From Mesostigma viride (taxonomy: Eukaryota; Streptophyta; Mesostigmatophyceae; Mesostigmatales; Mesostigmataceae), in assembly GCA_009746045.1 (NCBI GenBank), contig RPFO01000017.1, forward strand, positions 675,001 to 739,000: DNA of 64,000 nucleotides, read 5' to 3'. This document shows, piece by piece, positions 20,901-32,372 of this stretch. The translations under genes were made by a program, and so were the position numbers. The notes under the pieces were generated by a model. That model was given only the letters and a program-made list of their open reading frames with translations. It did no database searches and was not told where the DNA came from. Positions within the stretch are counted from its first letter, which is position 1. Each line of letters begins with the position of its first letter.

Positions 20901-23900
20901 GCTATATTGTGCCAGCCTCCAAGATGACAATTTTGGAGCCCAACCCCTTCGGGGGGGGGTTGTCCTGCCAAGGTGTAGGATCGATAAACGGGTTGAGGTT
21001 GAGGTGAAGGTCGTGTCTGGTCACCCCCACACACACCAAGGAGGGTTGTGTGTTATGTATACTGATGTCATTCAGAGCACGGTGATGTTTATCAGTATGT
21101 TTTTCAAGACCATCATCACGTGGCTTTGGAACATGGAGCACCGGCTGTCACTTTCACATCTATGCCAGGTATTCCGAGCACTGTCCTTCAAATGTGTGTC
21201 GCAAGCAACTGATTGGGGCAAGCATGCTTTGATATGGCAGGGTCCCCAGAGCACATGTGCCTCATGCCGTGGGATGGCACCATCAACCATGGCCCACCGC
21301 CGTTTATCGAGGCCTTCTTGACGCTGTGCAGCGCCTCTCCCCCGGATTAAAGAGGGGCTGCATGGTCATAATCAATCCCCGGATAAAAGAGGAGCTGCAT
21401 GATCATAATCAATCCCCGGATATAAGAGGAGCTGCATGGTCATAATCAATCCCTGGATAAAAGAGGAGCTGCATGATCATAATCAATCCCCGGATAAAAG
21501 AGGAGCTGCATGATCATAATCAATCCCTGGATAAAAGAGGAGCTGCATGATCATAATCAATCCCCGGATAAAAGAGGAGCTGCATGGTCATAATCAATCC
21601 CCGGATAAAAGAGGAGCTGCATGATCATAATCAATCCCCGGATATAAGAGGAGCTGCATGGTCATAATCAATCCCCGGATATAAGAGGAGCTGCATGATC
21701 ATAATCAATCCCCGGATATAAGAGGAGCTGCATGGTCATAATCAATCCCCGGATAAAAGAGGAGCTGCATGGTCATAATCAATCCCCGGATGAAAGAGGA
21801 GCTGCATGCTCATAATCAATCCCCGGATATAATAGGAGCTGCATGATCGTAATCAATCCCCGGATAAAAGAGGAGCTGCATGATCATAATCAATCCCCGG
21901 ATGAAAGAGGAGCTGCATGGTCATAATCAATCCCCGGATAAAAGAGGAGCTGCATGGTCATAATCAATCCCCGGATAAAAGAGGAGCTGCATGGTCATAA
22001 TCAATCCCTGGATAAAAGAGGAGCTGCATGGTCATAATCAATCCCTGGATATAAGAGGAGCTGCATGATCATAATCAATCCCCGGATATAAGAGGAGCTG
22101 CATGGTCATAATCAATCCCAGGATATAAGAGGAGCTGCATGGTCATAATCAATCCCCGGATATAAGAGGAGCTGCATGGTCATAATCAATCCCCGGATAA
22201 AAGAGGAGCTGCATGCTCATAATCAATCCCAGGATATAAGAGGAGCTGCATGGTCATAATCAATCCCCGGATGAAAGAGGAGCTGCATGGTCATAATCAA
22301 TCCCCGGATATAAGAGGAGCTGCATGGTCATAATCAATCCCCGGATAAAAGAGGAGCTGCATGATCATAATCAATCCCTGGATAAAAGAGGAGCTGCATG
22401 GTCATAATCAATCCCCGGATAAAAGAGGAGCTGCATGTTCATAACGGTGTGCCCCGTGTTGCGGCCGACTGGCCACCCAAGTGCACTTGCTGGATGACCG
22501 TATCCTCGATGTGCTACATGTTACATGCTGCCCCGCTCACGCTTGTTGCTGCCGTACTCTGCACGCACGCTTTACCTCAACACTTGATCATGGCATGTGT
22601 GCCCCTTTTTTCCTTTTGGAATTGCGGGATTACTGGGCAATCGTCGGTGTCTCAACATAATCTGTGTTCTTTTTCCTGGCCACCGGCACTGCGTCGTGAT
22701 TCCTGGCCCATTCCGTTGGCAGGACACCTTCTACAACGACATGCGGAGGCCCGATGCGGTGGACCTCAGCCAGTCCATATGCGTGTGGGCGGCACAGGTG
22801 TCCAGTGCAGCAGCAGCAGCACCACCACCACCACCACCACTACCACCACCACCACCACCACTACCACCACCACCACCACCACCACCACCACCACCACCAC
22901 CACCACCACAGGCAAACTCTCAACCACAGCCCCACCTTCGGCCATCACCCCCACCATCCAAAGAGGACGCAGGCATGTCAGAGGATGGAGCGCGGCACAG
23001 GGAGGGGCAGCCGGACGATGCCCCAGGGGGGTTGACGGCGATGGACCATGATGAGGTGGGTGATGATGAAGATCCTGTCCTTGGAGGCGGGGTCGATGGC
23101 ATGCGTTGGCACACTGCTAACAAACGTCACTGTGGCGATGGGGACACTGGCACGAGCGGGAGTGGTGCTGCCAAAGGGAGGGGGGAAGGCGACCGCAGGA
23201 AATCAGCGACAACGCGACAAGAAGCAGACGAGACACTGGCAACGACATCAGTAGAAGGCAACAAGGCATCGACACCGACAAGGACACCGACGGCGATGAC
23301 AACAGCTGCAACACGGGGGTCGGAGCAGGCGCTGGCTCTCACGCCACTGGTGCCTCCGTCACGGCTGCCAGCACCACCGCTGCCGCTGCCACCAGGCAGT
23401 GCGGCTGCGGTGATAGCGGATGCCATCAGCGGTGGCACCAGGGACGCGCCCCAGTGGCGCTGGAACCCTGGGGCGCGCTACTCATCCGCGCGGATGGAGG
23501 ACACCCGCTTTGACCAGCTGTCGCTCCGTATTGGTGCTCGCTACCTGTACAGCCACCAGGTAGGTCCCGGGTGGTGGGATAATTGCTTCGCCTGTTTGCC
23601 TGGGTATTCAAGCGATGCGATCACTGTGCAAATCTGATGGGGGACCCACGACTCCTTCATATATCGACGAAAGCCTCCTGCATCCTGAGTCGTCATTTCT
23701 GGATGTCGATTATATGATCAGGAGTTGGAGACCCTTGGCAGTGAAGAGACCTTGGTAGTTGTGGTCATGTCGCTTACTGTAGACAACATCTGCAAACAGC
23801 TTACTACAAACATAGTTGGGGATGCAGCTGCTTCGTTAGTTTTCCTTCCTGGCGCAGCATTTGCCTTACACACTACTGCTGTCCAGTGCCAGGGGCATCG

Positions 23901-26900
23901 CACTTTGGAGTCCTGGGAAGGACTTCCTCCTACCATGGTCGTGCCTTGCGCAAGGAAGGTTGCAAGTAGGGCTATGCATCAAGCCGCCCTCTGCTCACCA
24001 TGCCCATGGCCGGGCATCCCTAAAATTGCCATCGTGCGGTGCATACCGTCCTCTTCACACGGAACATGTCGATCTGACCCTGTCTCTGGAAGCATCTTGA
24101 GTCCTGTTCGTAGTTGTTCTTTTGTGATCGTGCCCTGCCATGCAACAGGGCAACTGCGAGCATCGGGTGGAGTTCACGGACATCAGGTGGGTTGCCATGT
24201 GGTGGAGTACAACCCTGGTATTGTTCCGAGTATATTTATACATACCACATATACATGCCACATACCATGGATACGGTATGTGGTATGTTAGGGATGTCAG
24301 GCTGCCATGCCCGCCTCTCCTATGGCCGTATCCTTGTCGACGAGGGACTCACCCCTCCTTCGAATCCCTGTGTGTGTAGCTTGCGGTGTGCCCCTCCCAT
24401 GGTCCTGGACGCTCTCATCTGTTGCTTATGGGGCCAAGACCGTGGAATCCGATCCCTGGAGCAAACAGGGCAGCCGTCGCCAAGCCCAGGCCGCGTATCG
24501 GTGCTGACTATTGCCTTTGCCATCGCATCCTGTGGGCTGGAGGTGCATGCGGCTTGTTGGGTGCCGCGGTGCTCCATGTGGGGAGTGCGTGCATGCGGCT
24601 TGTTGGGTGCCGTCGGTGGTTCCACGTCACGTGGCGTGCATGCTGCTTACCCCACGCGACAGCATGAACGCCACGTGACGTGGAACGGGCGAACGAGTCA
24701 CTATCTGTATTGAAAACCAAGAAGGACTAGAATGTGTGGTGTGAAATGCATCATGCATCCTCTTAGCATGTGGAGCATGGCCGGGGGACGAGGCGGATGT
24801 CTCACAGTGCCAAACTATCTAATAGTGCCAAGCTGTCTGTCTGAGTTCTCAACCTACGTGCTTGCTATCTGTTGTCACCCCATTCATTTGGTGAATGCCT
24901 CCCGTGTCCTTCCCCTGCGGCAGGATGATCCATGCGGATGATCCCAGGGATGTACGCTCGTACCCCCTCCAGACGTTCCAGGTACTTTGCGTCCCGTGGC
25001 CAGTCCAGGCCTTGGCATGAACAAACGCAGCAGTGCAGGCCTTGGCATGAACAAACGCAGCAGTGCAGGCCTTGGCATGAACAAACGCAGCAGTGCAGGC
25101 CTTGGCATGAACAAACGCAGCAGTCCAGGCCTTGGCATGAACAAACGCAGCAGTGCAGGCCTTGGCATGAACAAACGCAGCAGTGCAGGCCTTGGCATGA
25201 ACAAACGCAGCAGTGCAGGCCTTGGCATGAACACACGCAGCAGTGCAGGTCTTGGCATGAACAAACGCACAGCAGGGCAAGGTCAGCCCGTTGGACCGAC
25301 CAGATCATGTGGGCTCAGTCCCAGGTATCTCTGATAAGTGCTTGCGGCCGTCACGCCGTTTCCCGTGTGTAGTGGTATCCCAGTGGCCCGTACCATGTGT
25401 GCGCTAGCGAAGGTCTGCATGTACGGAATGTTTTGCGGTGGGAGCCTGGCCGTTTCTGCAGCACGCTCAACGGTAGCAGCCTCTTCCATTTCCCATGGAA
25501 GCAGTGCTGTGAGCTATTACACACAGAAAACCATGAGTCTGGATCTAGTGGCACTGAGTGTAGGCGCACAGGAATGGCTTCGACGCGCCGCTGCTTGTTT
25601 GCTGCAGGTACATAAGGTGATTTTTTATGTTATGCCAGCCGTTCAGGTTCCTCGCAAGCCCCCCCCCCCCCCCCTCCTTAAGGTCTATTTCATCCGATTG
25701 CACTGGATGGCAGTAAATCATACCACCCCCTGGTTTCGAGCTGCGAGTATTAGCCCAGGAAGCGAGTATCCGTAGAGCCCTGGTTGCCTACCTGCCGGTG
25801 ACCATCCACGAGCGATTGGCCTCCTGTGTGAAAGGTTCTTTCAGGGCGGTCCCGCCTGTGTGGTGAGCCTGCAATACGTCCCCGTTCGATATTCTGTTAT
25901 GTGACGGTAGTATCCTTTGATGCCTTTTTTGTGTGCCAACTTGCGGCCATTGCCTGATGTCACCTCTCTGTGCATGCTGCCGCGGCTGTCGGGCTCCTCT
26001 TCCCCCCCCGCCCAACTCACCCAGGCCAAAGTGCGTGTGCGCAAGTGCTACATCTGCGACGCACTTCCGGCAGAGGTGAGTGTGCGCCTGCACGAAGTGT
26101 CAAGTGACAAAGTGCTGCGCACTGTGCAAGTCGCTGGGGCTCTGCGTTGTGCCATACATTTAAGACATGGCTATCAGGAAATTGCCGGCATAATGTGGCC
26201 ACTGACTTGCGGCCATCCATCCCGCGTGCCTGGGTCCCCGATCGCCAAACAAGATGAGCACTATAAAAGGGCCATCCACCAACAGGGCTGCTACACAAAA
26301 TGGCCTCATAATGGAGTCTCGGTTGGACATTGTTTCTCATGCATCGCCGTGGTTGATGGCCGGTTATGCACTGTGTGCGTTGCTGCACTTCCAATAGGTA
26401 GACCTCCCGGTGTACCGCTCTGGGCAGCTTTTCGCTTCACCAGTTGCATCGCTTTAGACCGCCCACTCCACGAGGGATGGGGGCTATGTGCATGGCGAGG
26501 CAAGGTGGCCATCCTCTTTACCTGCGCCACAAAAGTGTTTGGTTCCCCCACCAGACTTGCAAATGCATTAGCAGCCGACAGCGAGACATCTCATGTTCCT
26601 TCCCCTCTCACATGTTGCGTGCTTATGCTGATCGCTGGACCGCTCCCCACCAGTTTGTGACGCACCGCGACAAGCTGGCCCCTGACAACCCCTGCTTCTT
26701 CTGCAAGACGGTGGGTGGACACTATGATGGGTGGGTGGACACTATAACATGCAACCGCTGTAAGCGCTATCTATCACACAGCCCCTTCTTCTGCGAGTTG
26801 GTAAGTCTTCAAGGTGGCTTATAATGCGGAGCTTGTGCTTCGTCTGCAAGATGATGGGCGGCTTAGACAAGCTGTATAGGGTGTAAGCAAGGCAAGAGCT

Positions 26901-27720
26901 TATGGACCTGCCCGTGGGCTTCTAAGAATGTGGCATAGCGTCTTGTGTAGTAATAATGTTGGCCGGGAGGTGTGACGGATGTCACTGCGCATGGTTGATT
27001 CCCATTCATTAGGCAACACCTACGCCCAAGCAAGCTGACCCCCCACGTTTGTGGTCACCCTCGTGGAACTAGGCTTCGCGAATGCTACCCCCGTGCATAA
27101 GGGGTCGCTTTCCCAAGGTCTAGAACGTGGTCGTGGGGAAATCCTACGATGATATACGACAATACTACTATATAGTGAGGGGGCCACCCTCGTGGAACGT
27201 AGACGTAATAGAGGACAAGGTGGAGGAGCTTTGCACCCCGTGTTGCCCCTGGCTGGTATGGTCCGCTCTCTGATGAGTTTTGCCTTGCTGCGCATCACCC
27301 GAATGACTGGAGTGGACACAAGTAGCTTTGGAAAAAAATGCTATAGCAAACATCTATTCCATCGTGTACCATAGCGAAGGGCTCACAGCTTCCTGTGCTG
27401 GCAAGAAACTGTCAATCAGGGGGTAGGCCATCCATCTCATTGATGCAGGAGATAGAAAGTTTGGGCAACAAGTTTAGAATATCCATGTATTTGCTCAGTG
27501 ATTTCCCAGGATTTTGTGTGCATATTCATTCAGTTTTCTCCCCCAGGATTTTGTATGCGTATTCATTCAGGGTTTTCCTTTTTACTATGCCTGCTATGGC
27601 TTGTTCTCTGCCGCCCTGTGCACCAACCTGCAGTGCTATCACATGCTGCACTACTCCAAGGAGGGCTGGCTATTGTACCAGGACTTTGAGGTGTATCCAT
27701 ACCATTACGAGGAGCTGTGA
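11930..27720 (+). CDS. SNAPC3: snRNA-activating protein complex subunit 3 (SNAPC3 / SRD2)
   Basis: SNAPc binds the promoter element of snRNA genes and recruits RNA polymerase II or III; this subunit acts in the nucleus. Exons: 11930-11991, 12958-13030, 14350-15160, 15801-15952, 17067-17141, 17619-17717, 19848-19973, 22723-23559, 24149-24186, 24924-24981, 26025-26075, 26654-26710, 27634-27720. All phases agree (841 codons plus stop). Conserved SNAPC3 blocks appear in order: DVVLTVALYSQ, QEVCVLGRQRLSALRD, SAFFLIE joined to DTFYNDMRRPDAVDLS, ARMEDTRFDQL, YLYSHQ joined to GNCEHRVEFTDIR, SYPLQTF, CYICDALPAE joined to FVTHRDKLAP, and the zinc-binding NPCFFCKTCYHMLHY. About 200 extra residues (poly-Pro, then acidic/Thr-rich) interrupt the conserved region. 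The first coding exon was not found, and the exons before 17067 are supported only by phase and composition. A LINE fragment begins a few bases after the stop. Confidence 0.88.
13830..14312. repeat. Compound minisatellite (about 45-bp, then 55-bp units)
   Basis: Three units built on TCTTGTATCGCTCATCGTAT are followed by about six 55-bp units beginning TCTTGTATCGCTCATCGCCC. It abuts the acceptor of the large SNAPC3 exon at 14350, so the upstream part of the open frame starting at 14038 is repeat rather than exon. Confidence 0.92.
17881..19230. repeat. 72-bp minisatellite, about 18-19 copies
   Basis: The unit contains GTGCTTATGTTTCAAATGAA and GCAGTTTGTAATGGTGGTGT. Sites alternate between copies (GAAGCATG or AGAGCATG; TGTGTAG or TATGTAG), suggesting higher-order repeats. 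It lies in the SNAPC3 intron 17718-19847. Its 24-residue minus-strand repeat frame is not considered a gene. Confidence 0.97.
19694..19798. repeat. 26-bp repeat, 4 copies
   Basis: Near-identical CGCGGGTGTACTGAAACATG units with a CCATGT spacer, about 50 bp before the SNAPC3 exon at 19848. Confidence 0.95.
19994..20723. repeat. 9-bp (TTTGCCCTC)n array, about 81 copies
   Basis: It starts about 20 bp after the donor of SNAPC3 exon 7, with only a handful of substitutions. Because 9 is a multiple of 3 it makes long repeat frames (LCP, LPS, EGK) on both strands; none is coding. Confidence 0.98.
21345..22442. repeat. 37-bp minisatellite, about 30 copies
   Basis: The unit is GGTCATAATCAATCCCCGGA followed by TAAAAGAGGAGCTGCAT. 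Variants are GATC/GGTC/GCTC and ATAAAA/ATATAA/ATGAAA. It lies in the SNAPC3 intron 19974-22722. There are no unique spacers, so it is not a CRISPR-like array. Confidence 0.97.
22815..22912 (+). repeat. (CAC)n tract read as poly-proline inside the SNAPC3 exon
   Basis: In the SNAPC3 frame it gives a short poly-Ala followed by about 30 Pro with two Leu interruptions. The frame stays open for the whole 837-bp exon around it, which argues that it is translated. An unused GT exists at the CAG/GTGTCC point just upstream, so removal as an intron cannot be excluded. Confidence 0.8.
24997..25272. repeat. 30-bp minisatellite, about 9 copies
   Basis: The unit is CAGGCCTTGGCATGAACAAA followed by CGCAGCAGTG. 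It begins shortly after the donor of the SNAPC3 exon 24924-24981. The Cys-rich minus-strand frames are artefacts. Confidence 0.97.
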
Positions 27721-27723
27721 TGT

Positions 27724-28449
27724 CGATGGGGTGTAGACGAGTTCAGGAAGGTGATGAGCAACCTGCACACAGTATCCCTGCTGGTGTTGGTCACGTACGG
27801 CGCCGAGACGTGGACCCTCACCGACGCCCTCGAGACAAAGCTGGACGGCGCCGTCACGAACATGTTGAGATGAGAGATCCATTTTCAGTGTAGGATATGC
27901 AGTGCATATTCGTAGAGAAGATTTGTATTTGGGCATGCCACTCATCGCCAGCACTATTAATCAGCGTAGATTACAGCTAGTCGGGCACTTGGCTCGCACC
28001 AACCAGCTAGAAACGTCACGGCGCCCAACGGCAGGGCTGCGCCCCGCACAGCCAGGTAGGCACCTCCTCAATTACATGGGACGGGCCCAGCGATTTGACC
28101 CGACGGGATGCCCGCACGTTCAAGGAGCAGGTAGAAGAGGGCATGAGGGGCTCTGGCCTCTCCGTGATATGGAAAAAGATGGGGAACAAGGCCATCTGGG
28201 CCCAGGTGGTAGAGGACAACGATCCCCCCCCAGTAGGGAAGAGGCGCGTCCGCACAATGTGGGGAAAACGCCCGGCATGAGCGCTGGAGCTTGGCACTAC
28301 CTGCTACGTGGCATGTCCCTCAGATTGTTAGTTAATTAGGCATTAGATATAGATACAATAGACCTGTAGGATAGTTTGTCCATCCATATCCATGTCAATT
28401 GGGTTTGATACTCCATGACTCCCAAAGAATGGGAGCACGTGTTTAATTC
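27724..28449 (+). mobile_element. LINE type I, 3' fragment
   Basis: Broken frames match the C-terminus of the RT-bearing LINE at 33283-35752: YGAETWTLTDALETKLDGAV, then FKEQVEEGMRGSGLSVIWKK and VGKRRVRTMWGKRP. The 3' end has a diverged hairpin CTCCCA (28419-28424), loop AAGAA, TGGGAG (28430-28435), followed by an AT-rich tail. It begins 3-4 bases after the SNAPC3 stop codon, so it lies in, or replaces, that gene's 3' UTR. Confidence 0.8.
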
Positions 28450-28474
28450 AATGGTCAAATTAATTAATAAATAT

Positions 28475-28645
28475 CAAGGACCTGCGCAGGCCAGAAATCA
28501 GGAGAATCCGGGCCATGGTAGCCCGAGCCTGCCGCTATCTTTTCTGTGTGTTCGAGTCGAATTCAGGATGATGAATATGAATGGAGATGGAAATGTGTAC
28601 AGCCTTGTGCGCATTGAAATTATGGCTGGCATACATGCATAGAGC
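28475..28645 (+). mobile_element. LINE type II fragment
   Basis: Shares the block ATATCAAGGA...CGCAGGCCAGAAAT and the coded segment RMMNMNGDGNVY with the copy at 35760-35930. Only a short C-terminal part remains. Confidence 0.6.
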
Positions 28646-29089
28646 GACTAGATCGATGACCTAGATGGTGGGGCCCGAAACAGCTTGCTTGATCAGGGCG
28701 TGTGTTTCGAGTCTAACTGGCCGGGTGTGTCTAGTGGTGAGCACCATCAAGGAGACAAACATTGCTGCGATCGATCGCTAGCTAGACCATTTACGAGGAA
28801 ATACCCGCAAATGGAAAACCACTGCATGAAAAGGTCTAGCTAGTCAGTCATTATGTTAGCCATGCCATGTTTCCAAACGATCCAAGGACTGCACACGGTG
28901 CAAAGGCGAAAATCGGAGGACAGCACTTTCAAATGTGCGGCGGGAATTAATGCAACAGCCCGCGTATGCAAGTAATAAATAAATATCATCATATAAATGC
29001 GCTGGTTGTCTCCTTGATATATAAATTACGGACCATGGTGATTCTTTTCTTACGGAAGTCCTCTTTTTGGGCTATCGTTATGTTTGGCA
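28646..29089. other. Gene-free spacer between retroelement fragments
   Basis: It contains a partial reverse copy of the GCGCTGGTTGTCTCCTTGAT block (about 28999) also seen near 36370. I see no gene. Confidence 0.4.
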
Positions 29090-29340
29090 TTAATTAATTT
29101 ATTAATAATTAATTAATTAATTATATAATTAATAGACACGTGACTGCGTCACGTACGTGAGCATAAGTCCTCAGTGTTCCGCATGTCGGTCTCATATCCG
29201 TATAATTTATCATTGTCAGTATAAGTCACAGACATTAAGTGAGACATGTGCACAACTATTCCTGGACGCATGGCGATCCAACGCCGTGGAAGGACTACCA
29301 GGGTAGTTGTCTGATATTCAATTACTACTATAATTAGCTC
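29090..29340 (-). mobile_element. 3' end of another LINE/SINE family (CACGTGA hairpin) with (TTAA)n tail
   Basis: On the minus strand the sequence ends in a hairpin of ACGTGAC paired with GTCACGT (29138-29154), then a TTAA-type tail at about 29090-29135. The same terminal design recurs on the plus strand at 46474-46535. No coding sequence was identified. Confidence 0.55.
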
Positions 29341-29371
29341 GCTACTTCTATTATTCGCTCTGCACACGCAA

Positions 29372-30017
29372 AAGTGAGGCATTACCTTGACCAGGCAGAC
29401 GCTTGACCTCCGCGAGGAGGCCGAGCTCGCCAAGCGCAGCCTCAACGTCATCGTCAAGAACTTCGACATAGAGGAAGGTGAGAATTCCGAGAAGCTTGCA
29501 CGTGCGTTTGAGAGCAAAATCCTTGCACGCATGGGCCTCCTTGGTGAGATTAAGCTGACCGCCCACCGCCTCCCCCGCGCGCGGGGTAAGGCCGGGGCGC
29601 CTCCGCTTCTTCTCATCTTTGAGAGCTCAGCGGACAAGATTTCGTTTCTCAGACGCCGCAAGCGGCTCGAGAAGACTCCCTTCACCCTTGACGACGACTT
29701 GACCCTGGCGCAGCAACAACGGCGACGGGAGCTATGGCCGACCTACCTCCAGCTCCGGCAGACCAAGGCGGGCCAGCCGGTGTACTGGAAGGGGGCGGCC
29801 ATCTACGTCGGCCACAAGCCCTGGCACGCGACCCCCTCGACCACCGCGGCCCCAGCGACTCCAGAAGCCCCAGCCTAGGGGAATACAGCAGCAGTAGTGT
29901 AGAATAGTTAGACAGTGGCCTTGTACATGCCCGCCTACTACAGGCACTATCCCAGCTAAGCCACGCGCTTTATTCAATCATGTACATGTGTGCCTATGAT
30001 GAGCCACCCTCCAGATG
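29372..30017 (+). mobile_element. LINE ORF1 C-terminal fragment, 5' truncated
   Basis: The open frame to about 29878 encodes the ORF1 C-terminal half: LDLREEAELAKRSLNVIVK, LPRARGKAGAPPLLLIFES, LTLAQQQRRRELWPTYLQLR, VYWKGAAIYVGHKPW. The order (coiled coil, RNA-binding-like core, C-terminal domain) recalls L1 ORF1p. The copy continues into 3' sequence and stops at a (TTAA)n tract shared tail-to-tail with the opposite-strand copy that follows. Confidence 0.75.
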
Positions 30018-32047
30018 ATTAATTAATTAATTAATTAATTAGGAACATAACTCCGGAGTGTCTGATCAGAATAACTCCGTTGGGAGTATATGTAGCACAT
30101 AGCCCAGAGAAGGGGCATATGGCCTATCATACATTCTAAGCTACTTCCTGCAAGGGTGGGAATGTAAAGGACCCTTGCTCTAGCTAGGTGCACCAGGGCA
30201 CTTGCATCCCCATGATCTTCAAGCTATGCCCAGCGAAGGGGGAGCCTGTCATGGGGGGGAAGATCAGCATGGCTATACAAAAGGCTAGGGCATGGCATCT
30301 CAGCAGAGAGTTACTCCCTGCATGGGCACAACATTACTAAATAAGGCTAGGCATCGTCTGGAGTGTGGCACATCATAGGCACACATGTACATGATTGAAT
30401 AAAGCGCGTGGCTTAGCTGGGATAGTGCCTCTAGGAGGCGTACATGTACATGGCCACGGTCTATCTATTCTGCACTACTACTGCTGTATTCCCCTAAGCT
30501 GGGGCGTCTGGAGTCGGTGGGGCCGCGGTGGTCGAGGGGGTCGCGTGCCAGGGCTTGTGGCCGACGTAGATGGCCGCCCCCTTCCAGTACACCGGCTGCC
30601 CCGCCTTGGTCTGCCGGAGCTGGAGGTAGGTCGGCCATAGCTCCCGTCGCCGTTGTTGCTGCGCCAGGGTCAAGTCGTCATCAAGGGTGAAGAGGAGAGT
30701 CTTCTAGCTCGAGCCGCTTGCGGCGTCTGAGAAAAGAAATCTTGTCCGCCGGGGTCTTAAAGGTGAGAAGGAGCGGGGGCGGCCCTGCCTTACCCCGCGC
30801 GCGGGGAAGGCGGTGGGCGACCAGCTCGATCCCACCGTTAAGGCCCATGCGACCAAGGATTTCTCTCTCAAACGCACGCAAAAGCTTCTCGGAAGTCTCA
30901 CCTTCCTATATGGTGAAGTTCTTGACGATGACGTTGAGGCTGCGCTTGGCGAGCTCGGCCTCCTCGCGGAGGTCAAGCGTCTGCCGTTGGAGCTGGGCTG
31001 CGACGGCGGAGGTGGTACGTGGAGGTGGTATGTTGCTTAAGCATGTCCGCCCAGGTGGTGATGGGAGGAGCATCGCCGGCCAGGCCAGCCGGGGCTGGCT
31101 TGGCGGCAATGTCCTTCACCGCCTGGGCGGTGAGGCCTGCGGTGTTCTGCAGAACCTCGGTAGCGATGGCGTTGTCCTTAAGACGCTGGTCGATGTCACG
31201 GAGCTGGGCGGTGATGGCGTCGGAGGTGGAGGTGGTGGCGGTGGAGGAGGCGAGGAGGGTGGAGGTGGCGGTGGAGATGGTGGAGGTGGCGGTGGAGAGG
31301 AGGGGGAGCTCGGCAGCCAGCGTGCTGCCCATGACCGCCACATCTGCTGCGATGGGGGCCACGTGCTGCTCGAGGGCCTCCTTGAGGAGTGAGCGGATGG
31401 AGGATTCGGTTAAGGTGGTGGTGAGGGGCGTGGGGGGCCAAAGCTCCTCGAGGGAGCGGCGAAGGAGGGAGAAAAGGACGCGTTGCTGAAGGTGGGGGCG
31501 GCGGCATTTGAGGATGGTGTCGAAGTTGTGGGCGCGCCTCTGGAAAGAATCGGTGAGGCGGCCCTGATGGAAGAGTTGCTTGCACATTTCGAGAAGCGAG
31601 GCATACGATCCGAAAAACACGTAGCCCAGGATCTTGTCGGGGTTGAGCTTGTCAAAAAAGCCGGGCTGGCTGGCGTCAAAGTCGAACTCCTCCCAGGTCG
31701 GCTCGGCAGGGCGACTGCGCTTGGGTTCAGGCGACGCTGCTGGCGAGGCGGCCATAGGGGGCTGGGCGACCACTAGAGCTTGGCTAGTGGCGCCGCTGCC
31801 TTCTGGACCGGTGGGCGAGGCTGCAGCCGGAGCTGCAGACGTATTTTCATTGCTGAGCGCAGTTGCCAGGCTGCGTTGTGTCGAGAGGCGTTTGCTCATC
31901 GTATATTGCGTAACAGCTGCGGAAAATTATATCAGCATGTGCGTCGTAGAAAGACGCGTCGATTGTGACATTCACGGCTGAAATCGGTGCTCAAACGTGA
32001 AAGTTATGAGCTCCGCCGTCAGCCATGGCTATCTCGTGGCTCGTGGC
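30018..32047 (-). mobile_element. ORF1-only LINE derivative, full length at the 5' end
   Basis: On the minus strand: about 150 bp of 5' UTR (31900-32047) matching the 5' UTR of the copy ending at 50957, then ORF1, then a roughly 340-bp type II 3' region, hairpin CTCC-GTTG-GGAG (30075-30086) and a (TTAA)n tail at 30018-30041. No reverse transcriptase frame lies between ORF1 and the 3' end, so it resembles a half-LINE mobilised in trans. ORF1 is frameshifted, so the copy looks dead. Confidence 0.7.
30485..31899 (-). pseudogene. LINE ORF1 protein, frameshifted
   Basis: Starts MSKRLSTQRSLATALSNENT. Regions in order: Ala/Pro-rich N-terminus, a conserved block (FDKLNPDKILGYVFFGSYAS), a Ser/Thr/Ala repeat region, a predicted coiled coil (ITAQLRDIDQRLKDNA), and the RNA-binding-like C-terminus found in two further frames (near 31020 and 30900), so at least two frameshifts are present. 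The paralogue at 49426-50803 starts almost identically. Expected role: RNA-binding chaperone of a non-LTR retrotransposon. Confidence 0.75.
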
Positions 32048-32079
32048 CTTGTCACGTGATAACTTTTACTCCAGATGAT

Positions 32080-32372
32080 GCCTAGCTTCATTTAATTATG
32101 CAGTGCCCATGCAGGGAGTCCCTCCCTGCTGAGAAGCCATGCCCTAGCTCTCGTATAGCCATGATGATCTTCCCCCACATGGCATGCTCCCCCACATGGC
32201 ATAGCGTGATAGACCATGAGGGTGCAGGTGCCCTGGTGCAAGTACCTAGATCAAGGGTAGCTTACATTCCCACCCTTGCATGAAGTAGCCTAGAATGTAT
32301 TAAAAGCCATATGCCCCTTCTCAGGGCTATATGTGTCACATTTACTCCCAACGGAGTGATTAAAAATTAAAT
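32080..32372 (+). mobile_element. Solo copy of the type II 3' region (SINE-like)
   Basis: A diverged copy of the 3' region of the ORF1-only elements, without coding sequence. It ends in CTCC-CAAC-GGAG (32345-32356) and an AATTAAATTAAATT tail. The tail is shared tail-to-tail with the opposite-strand LINE type II copy that follows. Confidence 0.65.

Noticed and set aside
21076-21168. Candidate SNAPC3 exon with good splice sites and matching phase
   Set aside because: The exons on either side (SAFFLIE and DTFYND) are contiguous in SNAPC3 proteins, so this segment would break a conserved block.
21345-22442. CRISPR-like regular array
   Set aside because: Units are contiguous 37-bp tandem repeats with no unique spacers, in a spliced eukaryotic gene.
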